Source: Bifidobacterium breve DSM 20213 = JCM 1192
Lineage (GTDB): Bacteria; Actinomycetota; Actinomycetes; Actinomycetales; Bifidobacteriaceae
Length of the DNA stretch: 64,000 nt
Assembly: GCF_001025175.1 (NCBI RefSeq)
Contig: NZ_AP012324.1
Location: 1,364,001 to 1,428,000 of the forward strand
Reading direction: 5' to 3'
Position 1 is the first letter of the stretch; each line of letters opens with the position of its first letter. Made by a program: the position numbers and the translations under genes. Positions 60,338 through 64,000 of the stretch are shown here, piece by piece. The notes below the pieces were generated by a model. That model was not told the origin of the DNA and made no database searches. It was given only the letters and a program-made list of their open reading frames with translations.

Positions 60338-63300
60338 TGGCACGCGCAGCCCTCAATAATCTTGCCAATGCCACCGTCGGTCGCTCTGCCCAAATTCCCC
60401 ATGCCGCTAGGCCAAGCCTTGGCGCACGTTGCAACCGGTATCGGGCCGCGCTGCGACTCGGCTGGCGCGACGCACTACGGCACAAGGCCCGCACCCTACT
60501 GTCCTTGCTGCTGGTAATGCTGCCAATCGCCGCAATGGTGGCCTCCATCGGTATGACCACCACCATACCGCCCACCAGATCGCGTGCGCTGGCGACAATC
60601 CCGGCTGATACGCAGGCGGTCATCACCGCCACCGCCAGGCCCCGCACCGGCCAACCGTTCCGGCAGTCACCCGAAAGCGGCGGCGTGTGGCAGGACGATC
60701 CCTCCCAGCAGCCGGCCTCGGCCGCCGAGCTTGCGAAGATTCTGCCGCAACAGGATCGGCTGCTCCCGTATTGGCAGTCGCCCGAACTCATCGCCATCAC
60801 CGGCACCGCGTTGCAACCCGGCGAACAGACCAAGGCTGGGATCGACGTGAAAAGCGGGAACGACATTGATCTGAACGCAGCCTCCACCGCGACCATGACC
60901 GAGGCTTCACCTGAGGCATTGCAACGAATGTTGCCGAAGCTGGTCAAGGGTTCGGCGCCGCAGAATAATACGCAGATTGTCATCAGCCGCACATTGGCGG
61001 ATAATCTCGGCGCTTCTCTCGGTAGCACGGTGACGTTCGTCGCTCCGCCGTTCGATGGCTGGATGAGCCTGGACGGGCGCATCGGCGAGGCGGTGGCCGA
61101 CACTCAGCGTGCTTGGACAGTCAGCGGGCTGACCGATGAATCCGAAGCCGCGGCATGGGGCTTGGAAGGCTGGATGTCAGCCATATTGGAATCTGATGGC
61201 GTCGGCGTGGATGGCCATTATTTGGTGATCGGTCCAGAGCCGGTCACGTGGGCGCACACCCGCAGCATGAACCTGTTGCAGGCCATCGTCATTTCCCGCC
61301 ATGTGCTGACTGACGGCTATCCGCCCGCATCGCAGCTCTACCCGATACAGATCGATGCGGCTACCATGTTGAACCACATGGTCACTGTGGTCATCACCAT
61401 GCTGGTGGGTATGTTGCTGGTACTGTTTCTGGTCACGCCCGCGTTTACGGTGTCGGCAGATCAGTCACGTCGTGTGCTTGGGCTCGCGGCCGCATCCGGT
61501 GCTGCACCACGTGACCTCAGTCGAATCATTTCCTCGCAAGGTCTCGTTATCGGCGCCATCGGTGGCGTGCTGGGCTCGGCATTGGGATTCGCGCTTACCT
61601 TGGCGGCCGGCCCTGCGATAGGTGCATTGCGCGGATCCACGCCGCTGGAGATCCTGCACGGATTCTCGTGGAGCTCGCTGCCGATGGGTATTGTCACGGC
61701 AATCATCATTGGATTTGCCGCGACGATTGCGCCGGCTCGGCATGTGGCGCGTATGCATCCAGTCGATGCGTTGAAGGATCGCCCGACAAGAGAGGAAATC
61801 GGCTACGGTGAATCCGCGAATGGCGTGGATACGAAGCTTCGCCGTAATCCTTTGAGACTGCTCCGTGTTGCGGTTGGTCCGATTCTGGTCTTGGCCGCCA
61901 TCGTATGCGCCGCGCTCAGTCTGACATTGCCATTGCCCACGCTGGCCGATCACAATCCGGGCGCGGTTCCGGCCGGAACCGAAGCGCATATGGCTCTGCT
62001 TGTTGCCACGATTTTGTTGGCTGTCATAGGGCTTGCGTTGTCGATTCGCACTTTTGCACGGTGGTGCGGCAAAGCGAGTTCCCAACTGAACATCGGCGCA
62101 CGCCTGGCACTCAGGGATGCAGCCGAGCATCATCGACGGTTCGTTCCGGCGGCATGCGCGGTGCTGATTACCATGTGCATCGCCTCGTACACACTGGTAA
62201 TCACCGGCTCCATGGTGGCGGACCAGCGAAATTCCACGATGACGATGACGTATGGACCGTCGGGGATGGCCATTGGGGCCGACGTGCATGTCAGCAATGA
62301 GTTCGACCGTGCTGTGGTGTCGGATGCGATACGCCGGCTTGGCAAAGAGACACCGATACGCGCTCATTACCCGGTGTACACCGAGGATGTCAAGCGATGG
62401 TCAAAGCTCAATGATACGACCGAAGTCGATTCCGACAAGTTGAACGCCGAACACGGCTACATGTATGCCGCTGCATTGCTCCCGGCCGGTCACACTTGTG
62501 ATAACCCAACGATCCAAGAGCAACCGGACACGTCCACATGGGTGGGCCAGGATGCCGCTTCGGCCCTGTATCCAAACGTTCCGATACGTTGTGTGCCGAT
62601 AAACCGATCCCATCAGCCAACGTATTCGAATATACTGCCGAGTTTCCGCGGCGTGAATCTCATTATGGATGGCAATGCGATGCGTTTGTCCGGCTTCCCG
62701 AACGCGGATGAGGCGGCACAGGTGCTTGATGCGGGCGGTGTGGTGGTCGGCGATGCCGGCACAATCGACGCGGGAGGTATGGTGCGTGTGGCCATTTCGC
62801 CGAATCCGGCAATTGCAAACGAATCTCAGGCCACACATATCGAGAAGCGCAAGGCCATCTACGTGCGCGGCGCGTACCCGCTGGTGATGAGCCCGGCAAC
62901 AGCACAGGCGCTCGGCATCAAACAATTGCAGTATCTGGGTGAGTATCTAGACTTCGCCGGTGGCAACTCCCCCATTACCGTAAAGAAGGCCTCAGCTTAT
63001 GCAATCGAAAATCTGCCGCTAGCATCCACGAGCACTGACGGGAATCGCCTGCCGTGGGGTGACAATATGGCATTGGTGCCCATTGGCCTGTTGGCATTGC
63101 TGGCACTGATGGCCACGCTCGTTTCATTGCTGCTGGCTCGCACGCAGGCCCAGCGCGACATGGCCACGATGGTCGCCGTGGGCGCGCCACCCCGATTCCT
63201 CAGACGTTACGGCCTGACGCAGGCTGCGGTGATTCTGCTGGCCGGCGCGCCAGTGGGCGTGGTATCCGGCGTGGCGTTGGGATGGCTGCATGTGGCATGG

Positions 63301-63456
63301 AACCGCAGGATCGGCGTGGACGGTCATTGGCTGGAAACCGTGCCGATCTGGGGATTGCAGGCGGCGCTGGCATTCGGCGTAGTGGCAACCGGACTGCTGG
63401 TGGCGTGGCTGGTCACAAAACCACCGCGCAATCTCACCCGTCGTTCCCTCGATTGA
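60334..63456 (+). CDS. ABC transporter permease, FtsX type, two modules
   Basis: The 1040-residue membrane protein has an N-terminal helix (ARTLLSLLLVMLPIAAMVAS shown as TLLSLLLVMLPIAAMVAS), an extracytoplasmic domain of about 280 residues, four helices near 345-475 (MVTVVITMLVGMLLVLFLVT, GLVIGAIGGVLGSALGFAL, VTAIIIGFAATIAPARH), further helices near 500-600, a second extracytoplasmic domain with two cysteines (HTCDN, IRCVP) and three last helices ending in the AxxPxG-rich repeat region. It is preceded by AAGGGGAGC. Together with the ATPase and PadR it is probably a stress- or drug-responsive exporter. Confidence 0.9.
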   Translation: MMARAALNNLANATVGRSAQIPHAARPSLGARCNRYRAALRLGWRDALRHKARTLLSLLLVMLPIAAMVASIGMTTTIPPTRSRALATIPADTQAVITATARPRTGQPFRQSPESGGVWQDDPSQQPASAAELAKILPQQDRLLPYWQSPELIAITGTALQPGEQTKAGIDVKSGNDIDLNAASTATMTEASPEALQRMLPKLVKGSAPQNNTQIVISRTLADNLGASLGSTVTFVAPPFDGWMSLDGRIGEAVADTQRAWTVSGLTDESEAAAWGLEGWMSAILESDGVGVDGHYLVIGPEPVTWAHTRSMNLLQAIVISRHVLTDGYPPASQLYPIQIDAATMLNHMVTVVITMLVGMLLVLFLVTPAFTVSADQSRRVLGLAAASGAAPRDLSRIISSQGLVIGAIGGVLGSALGFALTLAAGPAIGALRGSTPLEILHGFSWSSLPMGIVTAIIIGFAATIAPARHVARMHPVDALKDRPTREEIGYGESANGVDTKLRRNPLRLLRVAVGPILVLAAIVCAALSLTLPLPTLADHNPGAVPAGTEAHMALLVATILLAVIGLALSIRTFARWCGKASSQLNIGARLALRDAAEHHRRFVPAACAVLITMCIASYTLVITGSMVADQRNSTMTMTYGPSGMAIGADVHVSNEFDRAVVSDAIRRLGKETPIRAHYPVYTEDVKRWSKLNDTTEVDSDKLNAEHGYMYAAALLPAGHTCDNPTIQEQPDTSTWVGQDAASALYPNVPIRCVPINRSHQPTYSNILPSFRGVNLIMDGNAMRLSGFPNADEAAQVLDAGGVVVGDAGTIDAGGMVRVAISPNPAIANESQATHIEKRKAIYVRGAYPLVMSPATAQALGIKQLQYLGEYLDFAGGNSPITVKKASAYAIENLPLASTSTDGNRLPWGDNMALVPIGLLALLALMATLVSLLLARTQAQRDMATMVAVGAPPRFLRRYGLTQAAVILLAGAPVGVVSGVALGWLHVAWNRRIGVDGHWLETVPIWGLQAALAFGVVATGLLVAWLVTKPPRNLTRRSLD

Positions 63457-63506
63457 TCAGTGACATACGGCAACTCTTGCCGTGTCATTCGGGAGCTATA
63501 AGACAA

Positions 63507-63538
63507 AAAGTGGCCCACACATTGGTGTGGGCCACTTT
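63507..63538. terminator. bidirectional terminator
   Basis: AAAGTGGCCCACAC/GTGTGGGCCACTTT, 14-bp perfect stem with an ATTG loop, between the permease gene and the convergent MFS remnant. AAAAA before and TTT after give U-runs both ways. Confidence 0.85.
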
Positions 63539-63560
63539 AGTAGTGAAGGCTGAAGTGTAA

Positions 63561-63785
63561 TCAGTCTTCGAGATTGAGGCCTTTGCGCTCGGGCAAGCAG
63601 AGGGCTGCTATGCAGGCGAGGATGAAGGCGGCCGCGAAGGAGACGAGGCCGACGTCCATGGCGTCGAATGCCCAGCCGACGCCGGAGGCGACGAGGAGTT
63701 TGCGATGCGCCTTGTTGAACGGCAGTCGGTCGAGGCGCTCGTTGCGGGTGAGCTGCGCGGGTTGCGCTGAAGTGGTGGTGCTCAC
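63561..63785 (-). pseudogene. MFS transporter gene reduced to its two ends by internal deletion
   Basis: GTG at 63785, with AAAGGAAA upstream, starts STTTSAQPAQLTRNERLDRL, PFNKAHRKLLVASGVGWAFD and AMDVGLVSF, which is the N-terminus and first helix of an MFS aromatic-acid or sugar porter. Directly after comes AAAFILACIAALCLPERKGL-NLED, a typical last helix and C-terminus of the same kind of protein. The usual length is above 400 residues, so roughly 330 are missing with the frame kept. A 74-residue product could be made but cannot be a transporter. A deletion between the ends is the simplest reading. Confidence 0.8.
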
Positions 63786-63833
63786 GGCGTTTCCTTTCTG
63801 GTAGCGGGGGCAGAATTCGCGATATCTGCGAAA

Positions 63834-63880
63834 ACCACCCCAGGTCAGCTTTGCTGACAGCCCCCCAGCCAGCGGGGGCA
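63834..63880. repeat. half-unit of the palindromic element
   Basis: CCACCCCAG, stem GTCAGC/GCTGAC with a TTT loop, AG, and CCCCC-CAGCCAGC-GGGGG. It is one half of the element seen at 46461 and 56513 and separates the MFS remnant from the next gene. Confidence 0.65.
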
Positions 63881-63882
63881 AG

Positions 63883-64000
63883 TTAATATCGGGTGAGGTC
63901 GGTGTAGGACTCTTCGATGGCGAGGCTGATGCGTTCGACTTGTTCACGGGTCAACGGTGTGCGGAACGTCATACGCAATGCCGATTTAGCAATGGATGGT
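63883..64000 (-). CDS. C-terminus of an unidentified protein, cut by the right edge
   Basis: The last 38 codons before a TAA read AKSALRMTFRTPLTREQVER, then ISLAIEESYTDLTRY. The pattern LR(M/I)-T/S-F-R-x-P-L-T-x-E-x-V/L-x-R-I is reminiscent of the closing strand and helix of PLP-dependent class V aminotransferases, but this is too short to name it. The coding quality and stop position support a real gene on the minus strand. Confidence 0.5.
   Translation of the reverse strand, partial: PSIAKSALRMTFRTPLTREQVERISLAIEESYTDLTRY

Overview
This window is a stretch of chromosome from a high-GC actinobacterium, most probably Bifidobacterium of the longum group. The signs are an HrdB-type primary sigma factor beside a type II topoisomerase B subunit, a recA-recX block with DUF3046, ClgR, PgsA and FtsK upstream, DUF3159/DUF3710 proteins, an actinobacterial LexA box, and a bacterial RNase P RNA. 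There is no phage, plasmid, rRNA, tRNA or CRISPR locus in view. The genus call rests on gene content and protein character, not on a search.

Layout. 1-5.9 kb (mostly minus): MFS transporter cut by the left edge, GyrB/ParE-type subunit, primary sigma factor, DUF4192-like protein. 6.1-11 kb: polyprenyl diphosphate synthase, PASTA Ser/Thr kinase, PlsC-type acyltransferase and a two-helix membrane protein, a grouping that resembles the idsB-pknL-plsC area of mycobacteria. 11-16 kb (minus): trpD, secA and hibernation factor, each closed by its own hairpin. 16.2-16.6 kb (plus): rnpB. 16.7-24 kb (minus): ftsK, pgsA, cinA-like, clgR, DUF3046, recA, recX. 24-29.4 kb: an unusual Fic protein, miaA and miaB, a small alarmone synthetase and a DMT transporter. 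29.5-32 kb: a BI-1 protein, a scar made of two gene fragments (one a response regulator without its N-terminus), and a GNAT. 32-41 kb (minus): aconitase, a CtpE-like P-type ATPase carrying palindromic repeats inside its reading frame, a short lipoprotein, an RNA m5U methyltransferase, DUF3159 and DUF3710. 41-48.3 kb: exonuclease III, an array of related hairpins, and an oligopeptide ABC system (oppA, B, C and a fused DF). 48.5-53.4 kb: XerC-type recombinase and a MacB-like ABC exporter. 53.5-58.6 kb: a 61-bp-period repeat, an SH3-like small protein, tyrA, pheA, a membrane protein and typA. 58.8-63.5 kb: a PadR-controlled ABC exporter operon with a double palindromic operator. 63.5-64 kb: an MFS gene reduced to its two ends and the tail of an unidentified protein.

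Most genes are housekeeping. The more unusual material is non-coding or at gene edges: (1) a family of palindromic elements built from two inverted half-units, found intact between genes and, unusually, translated in frame inside a P-type ATPase; (2) a hairpin array sharing GTGGGACAACA ends and a separate three-unit repeat with a 61-bp period, both between convergent genes; (3) DnaA boxes at the polyprenyl synthase start and at the recA promoter, the latter next to a LexA box; (4) several genes whose ATG lies 6-7 nt after a -10 hexamer, suggesting leaderless mRNAs; (5) a Fic protein with a degenerate catalytic motif and two deletion scars.
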